A stretch of 64,000 nucleotides of DNA. Origin: Liquidambar formosana (lineage: Eukaryota > Streptophyta > Magnoliopsida > Saxifragales > Altingiaceae). The translations under genes were made by a program, and so were the position numbers. Where the stretch lies: positions 15,539,615-15,603,614 of the forward strand of contig CM077827.1 of the NCBI GenBank assembly GCA_039720395.1. The letters run 5' to 3'. The notes beneath the pieces were generated by a model that was not told where the DNA came from, made no database searches, and saw nothing but the letters and a program-made list of their open reading frames with translations. Every line of letters begins with the position of its first letter. The stretch's first letter is position 1. Below, one piece after another: positions 9,931 through 20,932 of the stretch.

Positions 9931-10980
9931 CTATAGCCAATCCACAATGTATCTAATACCCATTTCCTGTCTGTGGTGATCCAACTGCTCTTGGGTCATA
10001 GCTTTAGTGAAGGGATCTGCTACATTTTCTGTTGTGTGAATCTTCTGTATGCTAATATCACCTCTTCCAATGATCTCTCTAATCACATGGAATCGACGCT
10101 CAATGTGTTTGGACTTTTGATGAGACCGTGGTTCCTTAGCTTGAGCAATAGCCCCGTTGTTGTCACAAAACAATGGCAAGGGCTTCTCAATGGCAGGAAC
10201 TACTCCCAGTTCAGTAATGAACTTCTTTATCCAAACAGCTTCCTTTGCAGCCTCTGATGCAGCAATCTACTCAGCCTCTGTAGTGGAGTCCGCTGTAACA
10301 TCCTGTTTACAGCTCCTCCAACTTACAGCTCCACCATTCAAGGTGAAAACATACCCCGATGTTGATTTCCTATCATCATCGTCAGATTGAAAATCTGAAT
10401 CCGTATAACCAACCATTTCTAAATTTCTTTCTCCATAGACAAGGAAAAGTTCCTTAGTTCTTCTTAAGTACTTAAGGACAACCTTGACTGCTTCCCAGTG
10501 TTTCACACCTGGGTCTGCCTGATATCTGCTTGTAACACTTACACCAAAAGCGATATCTGGTCTTGTACATAACATGGCATACATTAGACTCCCTACTGCA
10601 GAAGCATAGGGAATCGTCCTCATGTACGCAATCTCCTCTGGAGTTTTAGGTGCCATGTTTTTAGACAACTTGATTCCATGCCTAACAGGAATTAGACCTC
10701 TTTTGGAATCTTCTAAATTGAACCTTTTCAATATTTTGTCTATGTACAATGATTGGGAGAGACCTAGCATCCTTTTAGATCTATCTCTATAGACCTTTAT
10801 TCCCAGAATATAGGATGCTTCTCCTAAATCTTTCATGGAGAAATTCTGTGAAAGCCACTCTTTCACTTTTGATAACGTTTCTACTTTATTCCCGATAAGT
10901 AGAATGTCATCAACATATAGGACCAGGAAGGTAATCGCACTCCCACTAACTTTCTTTTACACACATGGTTCATCCATATT
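9931..10980 (-). pseudogene. pol: C-terminal RT and RNase H of Copia 1 (nonsense-interrupted)
   Basis: Same frame as the upstream polyprotein. After the TAG at 10981-10983 the RT continues through LYVDDILL (catalytic YVDD kept), then KEWLSQNFSMKDLGEA, RSHQKSKHIERR and the RNase H (GYTDSDFQSD, KSTSGYVF). A second in-frame stop TAA lies at 10957-10959 and a third, TAG, at 10267-10269, where the family usually has Tyr in the EAEY motif. The end VDWL at 9931 is just before the PPT. No frameshift is needed. Function if intact: cDNA synthesis and RNA removal. Confidence 0.88.
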
Positions 10981-13590
10981 CTATAGGAAACCAAACGATT
11001 TGATTGCCTCATCGAATCGGATGTTCCAGCTTCTAGAAGCTTGTTTGAGTCCATAAATGGACCGCTGTAGCTTGCACACTTTGTGGTCCTCACCACTGGA
11101 TGTAAAACCCTCAGGTTGCTGCATATAAAGGTCTTCCTCAATGTTTCCATTAAGGAAAGCGGTCTTTACATCCATTTGCCATATCTCATAATCGTAGTGC
11201 GCAGCTATAGCTAACAAGATCCTAATGGACTTAAGCATAGCCACTAGCGAGAAGGTTTCCTCATAGTCAATGCCATGTCTTTGTCGGTAACCTTTTGCCA
11301 CTAGCCTAGCCTTGTAGGTCTCTACCTTTCCATCTGAGCCTATCTTCCTTTTGAAAATCCATTTGCAGCCAATAGGTACTATACCTTCTGGTGGATTAAC
11401 TAAAGTCCAGACTTTTTTGGAATACATCGAGTCCATTTCAGATTTCATAGCTTCCAGCCATTTGTTCGAATCAATATCCGAAATCGCCTGTCCATAAGTA
11501 GTAGGGTCATCTGGGTGTTCTCTATCACCAAGGAACAATTCCTCTGCATTATGGTTGAGAAATCCATATCTCTCAGGTGCAACAGATACCCTACTCGATC
11601 TACGGAGAGGTTGTGGTACATTAGTGGGTTCTGTCTCATCAGCGACAGGGGTGGGATCACTGTCGGTTTGTGTCTCATCGGACAATTCTTTGAGTTCTAT
11701 TTTCCTGTTATTGCCTCCTTCTTGAATAAACTCTTTTTCAAGAAAGACTGCAAACTTACTAACAAACACCTTTTGTTCATCAGGATAATAGAAATAATAT
11801 CCTAAACTCTCTTTAGGATATCCCACAAACCTACATTTAATTGATCTTGATTCTAACTTGGTTGCATCATGTGTCTTTACATATGCAGTGCAACCCCATA
11901 CCTTAATATGTTTAAGGCTTGGTGCTCTCCCTTTCCATATCTCATACGGTGTCTTAGGGACAGATTTGGTTGGGACTCTGTTCAACAAGTACGCGGCAGT
12001 TTCCAGGGCATATCCCCAGAAGGACAATGGTAAATCAGTGTAACTCATCATGGACCTAACCATATCCAATAAGGTTCTATTCCTCCTTTCTAACACACCA
12101 TTAAGCTGTGGTGTTCCAGGAGGTGTCCATTGAGATAGAATGCCCGCTTGAACAAGATGATCTAAAAACTCACCAGTTAAATATTCTCCTCCTCGATCCG
12201 ATCGAAGAGCTTTAATACTTTTACCAGTTTGTTTCTCTACTTCATATCTGAATTCTTTAAACTTTTCAAATGCTTCAGATTTGTACTTCATCAAGTACAC
12301 ATACCCATACCTAGAATAATCATCGGTAAAGGTTATAAAGTAAGAGAAACCTCCACGAGCATGTATGCTCATAGGACCACATACATCACTATGTATCAAT
12401 CCTAATATGTCTACAGCTCTCTCACCGTGACCGGTGAAAGGTGACTTGGTCATTTTACCTAGTAAACAGGATTCACAAGTTGGAAAGGGCATAGAAACCA
12501 ATGGACCCAATTGTCCATCCTTACACATCTTGTTAATCCTATTCTCACTGATATGACCTAGTCTCAAGTGCCAGTCATATGCGGAGTTTTCTTCATCTCT
12601 TGTTCTCTTGGGTTTGTTTGCATTCAATTTAGAACTATCATGCTCTATGCAATTAACATTTGCAATAAAGTTTAAAAAATAAAGGCCATTCACATAAACT
12701 CCAGAAGTAATGAACTCTTCATTTTTAAATAAAGAACATTTATTCTCCTCAAAAACAAACCTAAATCCTTGTTTAGATAATACTGAAATAGAAATAATGT
12801 TTCTTATAACTTCTGGAATATAAAGACAGCCTGATAATTCTAAACTACTCCCACTAGGCAAAGTCAAGCAGCAAGTCCCCACGGCTAATGCAGCAACGTT
12901 TGCTCCATTTACCACTCGTAGGGTTACTTCTCCTTTACTCAGCCTTCTGCTTCCCACTAGGTCCTGCATGGAATTACAAATATGAGAACTCGCACCAGAA
13001 TCTAGTACCCAAGTGGAAGCAGAGCTAACACTCATGTTAGTCTCAAGTATAAGAGCATAATCCATACCTTCCGAAGGTTGGTTCTTCAGAGTATCTAGAT
13101 ACTCTTGGCAGTTACGTTTCCAATGCCCATCTTTGCCGCAGTAAAAACAGATCCCTTTACCTTTCCTCTTCCTTTGGGTACTCTTACCCTTTCTTATTCC
13201 CTTGCCTTTAGGCTTGAGTATAGAATTGGAAGCAGGAACTTCAACCCATTCATCACATTCAAGCAAGAACTCTTTGCCATACAACTCTTGTATGTGGATA
13301 AATATCTCGGGTGCACTTCCCATGGACTCGTATTGCTTCTTAAGCTCAGGACTTAGAGACACCATCATATAGCATCTCGTCATAAGATCATCATCCACGC
13401 GCTTCTGATAAGCGTCTTTCTCTTGCCGAGTTGCAGCCTCAGTAGGAGCATTGGGAAGTGGACTTTGAAGTGCATAGGTAATATTTTCAGAATTCAAAAC
13501 GATTTTTAAATTCCTTAACCAATCAAGATAATTAGGTCCAGTTAAACGGTTGGTTTCCAAAATGTTGGATAACGGCTTGCGGTGAGCCAT
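10981..13590 (-). CDS. gag-pol: Gag-PR-INT-RT polyprotein of Copia 1 (5' part)
   Basis: 869 codons from ATG 13590. Gag starts [20 protein letters not shown] and has a CCHC knuckle ([14 protein letters not shown]). Gag looks shortened: after [10 protein letters not shown] it jumps to FLLECDEWV, so much of the usual Copia capsid region seems deleted in frame. Protease [12 protein letters not shown]; pre-integrase HHCC region (WHLRLGH, CESC); integrase acids in [16 protein letters not shown] and [11 protein letters not shown] begins with [13 protein letters not shown] and [12 protein letters not shown]. It stops at TAG 10981-10983 within RT, before YVDD. The gag deletion and nonsense codons suggest the copy moved with proteins from other elements. 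Confidence 0.9.
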   Translation of the reverse strand: MAHRKPLSNILETNRLTGPNYLDWLRNLKIVLNSENITYALQSPLPNAPTEAATRQEKDAYQKRVDDDLMTRCYMMVSLSPELKKQYESMGSAPEIFIHIQELYGKEFLLECDEWVEVPASNSILKPKGKGIRKGKSTQRKRKGKGICFYCGKDGHWKRNCQEYLDTLKNQPSEGMDYALILETNMSVSSASTWVLDSGASSHICNSMQDLVGSRRLSKGEVTLRVVNGANVAALAVGTCCLTLPSGSSLELSGCLYIPEVIRNIISISVLSKQGFRFVFEENKCSLFKNEEFITSGVYVNGLYFLNFIANVNCIEHDSSKLNANKPKRTRDEENSAYDWHLRLGHISENRINKMCKDGQLGPLVSMPFPTCESCLLGKMTKSPFTGHGERAVDILGLIHSDVCGPMSIHARGGFSYFITFTDDYSRYGYVYLMKYKSEAFEKFKEFRYEVEKQTGKSIKALRSDRGGEYLTGEFLDHLVQAGILSQWTPPGTPQLNGVLERRNRTLLDMVRSMMSYTDLPLSFWGYALETAAYLLNRVPTKSVPKTPYEIWKGRAPSLKHIKVWGCTAYVKTHDATKLESRSIKCRFVGYPKESLGYYFYYPDEQKVFVSKFAVFLEKEFIQEGGNNRKIELKELSDETQTDSDPTPVADETEPTNVPQPLRRSSRVSVAPERYGFLNHNAEELFLGDREHPDDPTTYGQAISDIDSNKWLEAMKSEMDSMYSKKVWTLVNPPEGIVPIGCKWIFKRKIGSDGKVETYKARLVAKGYRQRHGIDYEETFSLVAMLKSIRILLAIAAHYDYEIWQMDVKTAFLNGNIEEDLYMQQPEGFTSSGEDHKVCKLQRSIYGLKQASRSWNIRFDEAIKSFGFL

Positions 13591-13946
13591 TACGGTGATC
13601 TACATACAGAAAATTAAACAGAAAATCAGATTTCATTTTTAATCCATAATGATCGGGTCTTTAATCATATGGTACCTCCCACTATTTTATCAAATTCCAT
13701 ACACCCTCTAATGGAATTCGGGAATCTCATTCCTAATGGGGATTGGGGTCCCACTGTGACCTAGAAGCCTCACATGTTAGTTTCTTGACTTCTAACCCAC
13801 AGTAAGAAGACAACTCTTTGTCTATTGCTTCATAAGCAAATTCCAATCGTTTTGCCTCTAGGGTACATACTCCTCACATGTTAGTTTCTTGGAATACTTC
13901 CCTAGTTAAGTTAAGCCCATCATTCACACAGGTATGTTTCACCAAA

Positions 13947-13979
13947 TATATACCTCACATGTTAGTTTCTTGGTATATA
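13947..13979 (-). promoter_or_regulatory. Leader stem-loop with constant 17-nt loop
   Basis: Arms TATATACC (13947-13954) and GGTATATA (13972-13979) are perfectly complementary around a 17-nt loop. The same loop recurs twice more in the leader near 13785 and 13875 with other arms. Candidate RNA structure; no function shown. Confidence 0.55.
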
Positions 13980-15469
13980 CCAGCTTAGGCACCCCATGAT
14001 ATCTATATATGTGATAGTTTCAAGTAATGTCTTTAATATGGGTAGCTCCTACATGTCTGCAGCCAGGTACCCACATTAAGGGACGTTAGATGATCCTATA
14101 ATGATGGAAGGCAATGAAGAATGCATTCCCTAATGTATTCTCCATTTCAACTTAATATTAAAATAGAGGGGTTTTTAAGGGTCTCATCAAATTAACATAC
14201 ATCTCATGCATATAAATAAAAATTGAACAGCATAAAATAATAATAATCCACTTATCAATATTAGTCCCTAAGAAGAGACATATAACGATCTATGGATTTG
14301 GAGCTATCACTATTAATCTCATTAAAAGCTCCCACTATGATGATTATGGACTTTGAGAGAATTCAATCCAAGCCAATAGATTGAATCCAAGGTCTAAGGT
14401 GGGTGTAGGTGATCGTAAAATAACACATTCGAAACATGCATGCTGTCTTGAAACACTTCTCTAAGCTTTCAAGTCCTTCAATCTGCTCCCTTGGCTTGAT
14501 GGTCTCCACCATTGGCTTGTTGGGCTCTATCATGCTCCTTTGGGTCCACCATGCTCCTTAGTGCGCTCTCGATTACATAACATTTACATAATTTAAAGAA
14601 AGGGATACATAAGGGGAATGTGGGGTACATAAGAGAATGATAGAGAGAGAGGGAGAGGGAAGGTGGCATGCAAGCCCCAAATAAATTACATCACCTTAAT
14701 AAAATTACAACTCTTGTAAATAATAACATCCCATTCATAAGACGGCCAATCACAATTGGTTTAAAGGGTATAGTCCATAATCATCATCCAAACACATACA
14801 TACAATCTCATTGCATAATGTAAAGAAAAACTGTAAGCATTAAAACATATGGGCATTATGGTAATTCTCTTGAATGATTTACATTAATCTCATTAATGCA
14901 TCCTAATCTTATTAGGTATTAACAAAAATATCCAGAATTAAATAAAGTCTTAACATTTAAGACATTTTAGTTTCAATTAATCAAATTAATTTAAACATAT
15001 AAAGTTTCCTAAAATAACTCTAATATCCAATATTAGGGTTTCCTTAATTAAACAAATCAATTTCATTTAATTAAGAATTTCCAGATTTTAATTTAATCCC
15101 CAATTGTATTTTAAACCATTTAAAACATTATAAAATTAATCAATATTAATTAAATAATTAACATGGGAATTAAATAAAATCATTTAAATGATGAATTAGT
15201 GTATTAGGGTTTCCTAAAACCCTAAACCCTAAACGCATAACCCTAAACCCTAAATGCAAGCCCTAATCATTAAATTCCTTATGATTGGTCATTTAATGTC
15301 CAATCATTAAAACCCTAGGTTCATATGGTATTTAATAAAAGGGATTAGGGTTTAATTAATGCCAAATAGGGTATTAATTACCCTTAATTAATTATTCTAA
15401 TTAGGGTTTCCAAAACCCTAACCCTAGACATCATTTATGGTATTAATTATGCCCTAACAATTAATAACC

Positions 15470-15496
15470 ATGATTGGTCATTTAATGACCAATCAT
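15470..15496. repeat. Perfect 27-bp palindrome in the Copia leader
   Basis: Arms ATGATTGGTCATT (15470-15482) and AATGACCAATCAT (15484-15496) around one T. A second copy with one mismatch lies about 190 bp away (near 15270-15300). Confidence 0.85.
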
Positions 15497-16601
15497 TAAC
15501 TCTTAATAAAGGTAATTAATATTCCAATTAGGGTTTTAATTAATGCCATAATGAAATTAGGGTTTCATCATTAACTCAAAATTAGGGTTTCATCCTTAAC
15601 TCTATGCAGCCGTCACAACCAGGGGGCTGCCTGAGCTTGGCTAGGCTGCCATGGCCACCAACGACTGGGGAAGGCCATGGCCAGCCATGGGAGAACATCC
15701 TAGGAGTGTGGGACAAGCCTCTGGACACATGAGGAGTGGTGGAAGTGGCTGCCATCATCAAAAACAATCAGGGTTTCCAAAACCCATTGCTGGAGCCATT
15801 GTTGCAGACCTTGAAGGTCACAATAGCTTCTAAAACCTTATCAATTCGACTCCTCCATTGAAACCAGCTTTTGTATCATGTCCCTACATGAAATACTAAG
15901 CTTCTAGAAGAGGTTTGGATGATCGAATCATCACCAATTGTTCTAAACAATTAAAACAACAGTATGCTGCCCAGAATTTGACAGCATACTGTCCATGGTC
16001 AGAAATTGATTTAAAACCCAGCAAGATGAATGAATTAGGCTACCAAACGAATTTTCCCAGTATCCTACATGTCTTAGGAAACTAATGCAATTGGTTTCAT
16101 GCAATTTGGAGTTCCCTAACTCAAGTTCTAATCAAAACTCCATTGATGACTTTTCTGCAGAGAAAATCTGCTATGCTGTTCATGAAAAATTTTCAAACTT
16201 TTTGAATCTTTTTCCATCAAAACCTTTTTGAAACTTAAAGAAAATCATATACACATGATATATAATGATCCTACAATGGATTTGCATCAAAAATACAGAA
16301 GCTTTGATTGAATTTAATTGCAAGAACCTCTGGGTTCTAAAACCCAGATTCGACCCTCTTCAGAAAACCCAGTTTTCCTTTTTCTTCTTCTTCCAATTCA
16401 AACCCTATACAACCTTTGCATCAATGGTTACCCTTAACCATGATTTAGAAAAGGAGTAGAAGAAGAATAGACCTAGGGTTCCAAACCCCAGGTTCGGCCA
16501 GAGAGAAGAACAATTCTGCAGTAAAAATTCTCCAGATTTTTGAATCATTCAACTACACCATAAATTCCAGCCCATATGTATTTTGTATTATGCATAATCA
16601 T

Positions 16602-16614
16602 GGCTCTGATACCA
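16602..16614 (-). promoter_or_regulatory. Primer binding site of Copia 1
   Basis: Minus strand TGGTATCAGAGCC next to the 5' LTR, complementary to the 3' end of plant initiator tRNA-Met, the common Copia primer. Confidence 0.92.
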
Positions 16615-16615
16615 C

Positions 16616-18268
16616 TATTGGGAATCATACAAGAGGGAAAAATAGAAGTGCGGAATATAAAAATTTTCCCTTTGATTCCACAGCCCATGAATCTAACTAT
16701 GCATATACAAAATCAAACCCTAACTATGAAGAGGGTTAGAACACTTACAGAATTTTTGTCTTCTCCTTTTTGCTCCAAGCTTTGATTCCGGACAGCGGTG
16801 AATGAGCAGCCCAAGTGTGCTGCCTCCAACGGTATCCACACCTAGCTAGAGCTTCAAGTCCTTTCCACCTTTTCTTTGTTGTTGCTAGTGAAGGAGAAGA
16901 GAGGAGAGAGAGAGAGGGAGGCTGGAAAATCTGGACAGCCCCTTGGGATTTCAACTTGTGATGATGTCACACATCATAGTGTGACTTATATAGTCCACAC
17001 TAAGGGGGCCGGCCCTAGGGGGAAACCCTATTAGGGTGTGATGCAATTTCTCTAAATTGCACAATAACCCCTATAAATTATATCAAATATAAATAGGCCT
17101 CAAAGAACTATTCTTTATGCACTCATACCCTTTCTCTCATAGACTTTAAAGCTCATCTTGCATTATCAGTGTGTGACCCATTGGGTTCACATCATCAAGT
17201 AGTAGGAATAGCACGAGGTGTGCACAATGGAACACTTTCCATTTAGGGTCTAATTGGAACTCCTTCCAATTCCCTAATTGATTATAACTCACTTATATCA
17301 ATTAGGGCTTCTACTAACCATGAATAACACCTAGCATATGGTTCATGGTGTCGTCCTTAATGAAGTGAATATGTATCTATCAAAGAACCCTTCTGTTATA
17401 GTTTATAGGTTACAATTGCATCCTTCCATTTACACAATGTCTCCAATTGAACTAATAGGACATGGAAGTCTGTCAAGTCCCTAGTTCAATTACTTTATAC
17501 TCATTCATAAATATCAACTCAATGATGAACTTATGGAAACTCCTTTCCATATTCACACTGCCATGGCCATGGACTGAATGAGTTATATTATGAATGCTAT
17601 ATGAGACATTCTCTCTCTTTTTCCTGAGAGTAATGGATTCCTTGTTGATCACTCACATGCCTTCATACACATAGCAATAGGGCCAATGAACACCTTTACA
17701 GACCCATGAATAGAATCTGCACTTAGTGTTATCAAACTTCTAAAGCTACATGCATAAGGTAACTATGGTGTCTCAGGTCTAAGGATTACTTGTACCACTA
17801 TAACATTGAGAAACTGATTGACAGGCAGGTTAAAACTCCATTCAGTTTATCTCAAATCTTTGGTCACATTCAGTGTACCTATTCTATTAACAGGCACCCA
17901 CCTGTTGGTTGTAGTGTCTCCACACAAATAGCTTGAGACCAGCTATCCTCCTATAGAGTCAACCTAACAAGTGCTAGTCCTATGGTTTATTACTGTCCAT
18001 CATAGTGAACCTTCAACTAGGAATGATTTAGGAGTTTAGTACAGAGATATATATACAGTCTCATAATTACAACTCTTTGTAATTCAATATTCTCAACTCT
18101 AACTCCTTGGACATATTATGTAAATATAAATGATGCATACAAACATAATAGAATAAGCCCTTTTATTAAATCAATAATAAATGTGACATACATAAATGAA
18201 ATCAAATGATTGTTCCTTTATCCCTAAACAATCATCTCTATGATTGGCTCTAGGGCATAACTCTAACA
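16616..18268 (-). repeat. 5' LTR of Copia 1
   Basis: 1653 bp, nearly identical to 8266-9916. The inner terminal dinucleotide is mutated (TATTGGG instead of TGTTGGG at 16616). The outer end CTCTAACA at 18268 is followed by the GCCAA duplication. Confidence 0.95.
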
Positions 18269-18273
18269 GCCAA
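18269..18273. repeat. Target-site duplication GCCAA, right copy
   Basis: Pairs with 8261-8265. Confidence 0.95.
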
Positions 18274-18349
18274 AGCACTTGAACTCAGATTTTGCTTCAG
18301 CACTCATAACTCTCAAAAACCCTCCTAAAAATTTGTCTAGAGCCTCCAT
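18269..18349 (-). pseudogene. N-terminal fragment of the antisense DUF7745-type gene of element 1
   Basis: From ATG 18347-18349 on the minus strand 27 codons (starting MEALDKFLGG) run into the Copia insertion site and match the frame that resumes at 8265. Together with 7052-8265 this is the original antisense gene of about 430 codons. The ATG follows a TATA motif by about 50 bp. Confidence 0.78.
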
Positions 18350-18398
18350 AACTTCTAATGAATGAATACAAGTAGGTTTAGGAACCTCTTGGATGTGT

Positions 18399-18405
18399 TT
18401 TTATA
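18399..18405 (-). promoter_or_regulatory. Putative TATA box of the antisense gene
   Basis: Minus strand CCCTATAAAAACA, with TATAAAA at 18399-18405, about 50 bp before the antisense ATG, leaving room for a start site near 18370. It suggests the antisense gene had its own promoter within the 3' region of the element. Position-based inference. Confidence 0.5.
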
Positions 18406-18839
18406 GGGAAAAGGTCACAAATCCAAGTTCAAATAGGAAAAAACCCATTAGAATAGGAAGTTTCCTATTCAAAGTGGGATTTCCGCTTCGGGCTCGGGTA
18501 ACCACCCAGGCCTGGGCGGCTAGCCTCCCGAGGCCTGGTGGTCACCCAAGCCACCTTGTTTTGGCTTTCTCCCTCGCTTTGTCTCGCCTTGACGCGTGAT
18601 CAAACCTCCTTCCAAATGAGATATTCAACACTTTTTGAGCTTAAAATCAATCAAATTCCATCTTGAAATCAATTCCTTGAATTGATTTTATGTTCAAAAG
18701 GGTTGAATATATTTCCCCTGTGTCATGCCAACTCAAGTGACAATGTGTTAAGTCACTTTCCTCTTGCACCATGCCTGTTCAATCTTGATAAATTGATCAT
18801 ATATCCTCATTTCAAATCTTGATTTTTCATCCTACTTGG
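18406..18839 (+). other. Non-coding 3' region of element 1 upstream of the antisense gene
   Basis: No gene seen. A GC-rich patch (about 18480-18560) is followed by AT-rich sequence with scattered inverted repeats, for example AAATCAATT / GAATTGATTT around 18670-18690, leading into the hairpin array. Confidence 0.5.
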
Positions 18840-20800
18840 TTGAATATATTCATCGCTTGAATGTGTTCTTCCATTTCAAAAGTGTATTCACCCTTTGAAT
18901 ATGCTTCTCAGTTTCAAATTCTTATTTTCTATCATACTTGGTTGAATATATTCATCACTTGAATATATTCTTCCATTTCAAAAGCATGTTCACCCATTGA
19001 ATATGCTTCCTAGTTTCAGATCCTCATTATCACTTACTTGGTTAAATATATTCATCACTTGAATATATTTCTCCATTTCAATGGTATACTCATCACTCGA
19101 GTATACTTCTCAGATATTTCGTCACTTACTTGGTTAAGTATATCCATCGCTTGGGTATATTTCTCCATTTCAATGGTATGTTCATCACTTGAACATACTT
19201 CTCAGATCATTTGTCACTTACTTGGTTAAGTATATCCACCACTTGGGTATATTTTTTCCATTTCAATGGTATGTTCATCACTTGAACATACTTCTCAGAT
19301 CATTTGTCACTTACTTGGTTAAGTATATCCACCACTTGGGTATATTTTTTCCATTTCAATGGGATACTCATCACTTGAGTATACTTCTCAGATATTTTGC
19401 CACTTACTTGGTTAAGTATATCCATCGCTTGGGTATATTTCTCCATTTCAATGGTATGTTCATCACTTGAACATACTTCTCAGATTATTTGTCACTTACT
19501 TAGTTAAATATATTCATGACTAGAATATATTTCTCCATTTCAATGGTGTACTCATCACTTGAGTACACTTCTCAGATTATTCTCTATCTTACTTGCTTAA
19601 GTATATCCATCGCTTGGATATATTTCTCTATGGTATGTTTATCACTTAAACATACTTGTCACTTACTTGGTTAAGTATATCCATCACTTGGATATATTTC
19701 TCTATTTCAATGGTATGTTTATCACTCAAACATACTTGTCACTTACTTGGTTAAGTATATTCGTGACTAGAATATATTTCTCCATTTCAATGGTGTACTC
19801 ATCACTTGAGTACACTTCTCAGATTATTCTTATCTTACTTGGTTAAATATATCCGTCGTTTGGATATATTTCTCCATTTCAATGGTATGTTCATCACTTG
19901 AGTGTACTTCTCAGCTTACTTGGTTAAATATATCCATCACTTGGATACATTTCTCCATTTCAAAAGTGTGTTCATCACTTGAACGTACTTCTCAGTCTTT
20001 TTCAATCATTAAGTATACTCATCGCTTGAGTATATTTCTCAGCATCTTTTTCATCACTTGGTTAAATATGTTCGTGACCTGAATATATTTCTCCATTTCA
20101 AAAGTACACTCATCACTTGAATACACCTCTCAGATTATTCTTATCCTACTCGGTTAAGTATATCCATCGCTTGGGTATATTTCTCCATTTCAATGGTATG
20201 TTCATCACTTGAACATACTTCTCAGATTATTTGTCACTTACTTGGTTAAATATATTCATCACTTGAATATATTTCTCCATTTCAATGGTATACTCATCAC
20301 TTGAGTATACTTCTCAGTTCATTCTCTATCTTACTTAGTTAAATATATTCGTGACCTGAATATATTTCTCATTTTTCAAAAGTATGTTCATCACTTGAAC
20401 GTACTTCTCAGTCTTTCTCAATCATTAAGTATCCTCACCACTTTAGTATACTTCTCAGATTTCATTCTCACATTACTTGGTTAAATATATTCGTGACCTG
20501 AATATATTTCTCCATTTCAATGGTATACTCATCACTTGAGTATACTTCTCAGATATTTTGTCACTTACTTGGTTAAGTATATCCATCGCTTGGATATATT
20601 TCTCCATTTCAAAGGTATGTTCATCACTTGAACGTACTTTTCAGATCTCATTCTTATCACTTGGTTAAATATATTCGTGACTAGAATATATTTCTCCGTT
20701 TCAAAAGTATGTTCATTCGTAGTGGCTTGAATATGCTTCTCTTGACAATCATCAACCCCCAGTGGTTTAAGTATACTCATGACTTGAGTACACTTCCTTA
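18840..20800 (+). repeat. Tandem hairpin array in the 3' region of element 1
   Basis: A 2-kb array of alternating inverted repeats with linkers TTCTCAG and TTTCTCCATTTCAATG. Stems have 8-9 bp perfect arms and a 7-nt loop (ATCACTT, ATCGCTT, GTGACCT, ATGACTA). Examples: AATATATTC/GAATATATT (19045-19069), GTATACTC/GAGTATAC (19084-19106), GTATGTTC/GAACATAC (19176-19198), GTGTACTC/GAGTACAC (19546-19568). Arms differ between units but stay complementary. Tandem repeats near the 3' end of Tat/Ogre elements are known; the compensated stems are the notable part. Short frames here are repeat artefacts. Confidence 0.9.
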
Positions 20801-20932
20801 TTTCAGTCTCAGGTTTTCAACCTCCCATCATTGTTGGTATCAGTGTGTGATTTCTCCGGGCTTTTTGGCCAAAAATGGGTTGTTCTTTATCATTGGTTCA
20901 CAAGTGTAACTTGTTCGCCAATGAGGGGCTTC
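20801..20932 (+). other. Region between hairpin array and 3' LTR of element 1, possible PPT
   Basis: Unique sequence ending AATGAGGGGCTTC just before the LTR. The GAGGGG core is the only purine run here and may serve as polypurine tract, though it is short. Confidence 0.45.

Larger units (their letters stand above)
13591..16601 (-). other. Long untranslated leader of Copia 1
   Basis: About 3 kb between PBS and gag without a coding frame. It is shared with the other Copia element (54473-57920). It holds three stem-loops with a constant loop (13785-13980), two near-27-bp palindromes (one perfect, 15470-15496), plant telomere-like CCCTAAA repeats (about 15215-15262) and AT-rich sequence with many AACCCTAATT motifs. 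Confidence 0.8.
8266..18268 (-). mobile_element. Full-length Ty1/Copia retrotransposon (Angela/BARE-like), Copia 1
   Basis: 10,003 bp with LTRs at 8266-9916 (3' LTR in element sense) and 16616-18268 (5' LTR), PBS next to the 5' LTR, PPT next to the 3' LTR, and GCCAA duplicated on both sides. The order Gag-PR-INT-RT-RNase H is Copia. LTR ends TGTTAGAGTTATGCCCTAGAG...CCCAACA and the 1.65-kb length resemble Angela/BARE LTRs. The LTRs differ by about five substitutions and a 2-bp indel by eye, so the insertion is recent. It interrupts the antisense gene of element 1. Confidence 0.95.

Noticed and set aside
10860..10990. Frameshift in Copia 1 RT
   Set aside because: Adjacent frames suggested it, but reading through shows one frame with two nonsense codons and YVDD in the same frame.
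18840..20800. CRISPR-like array
   Set aside because: Regular short repeats, but the unit is an inverted repeat with linkers, in a plant retrotransposon; no unique spacers or cas genes.
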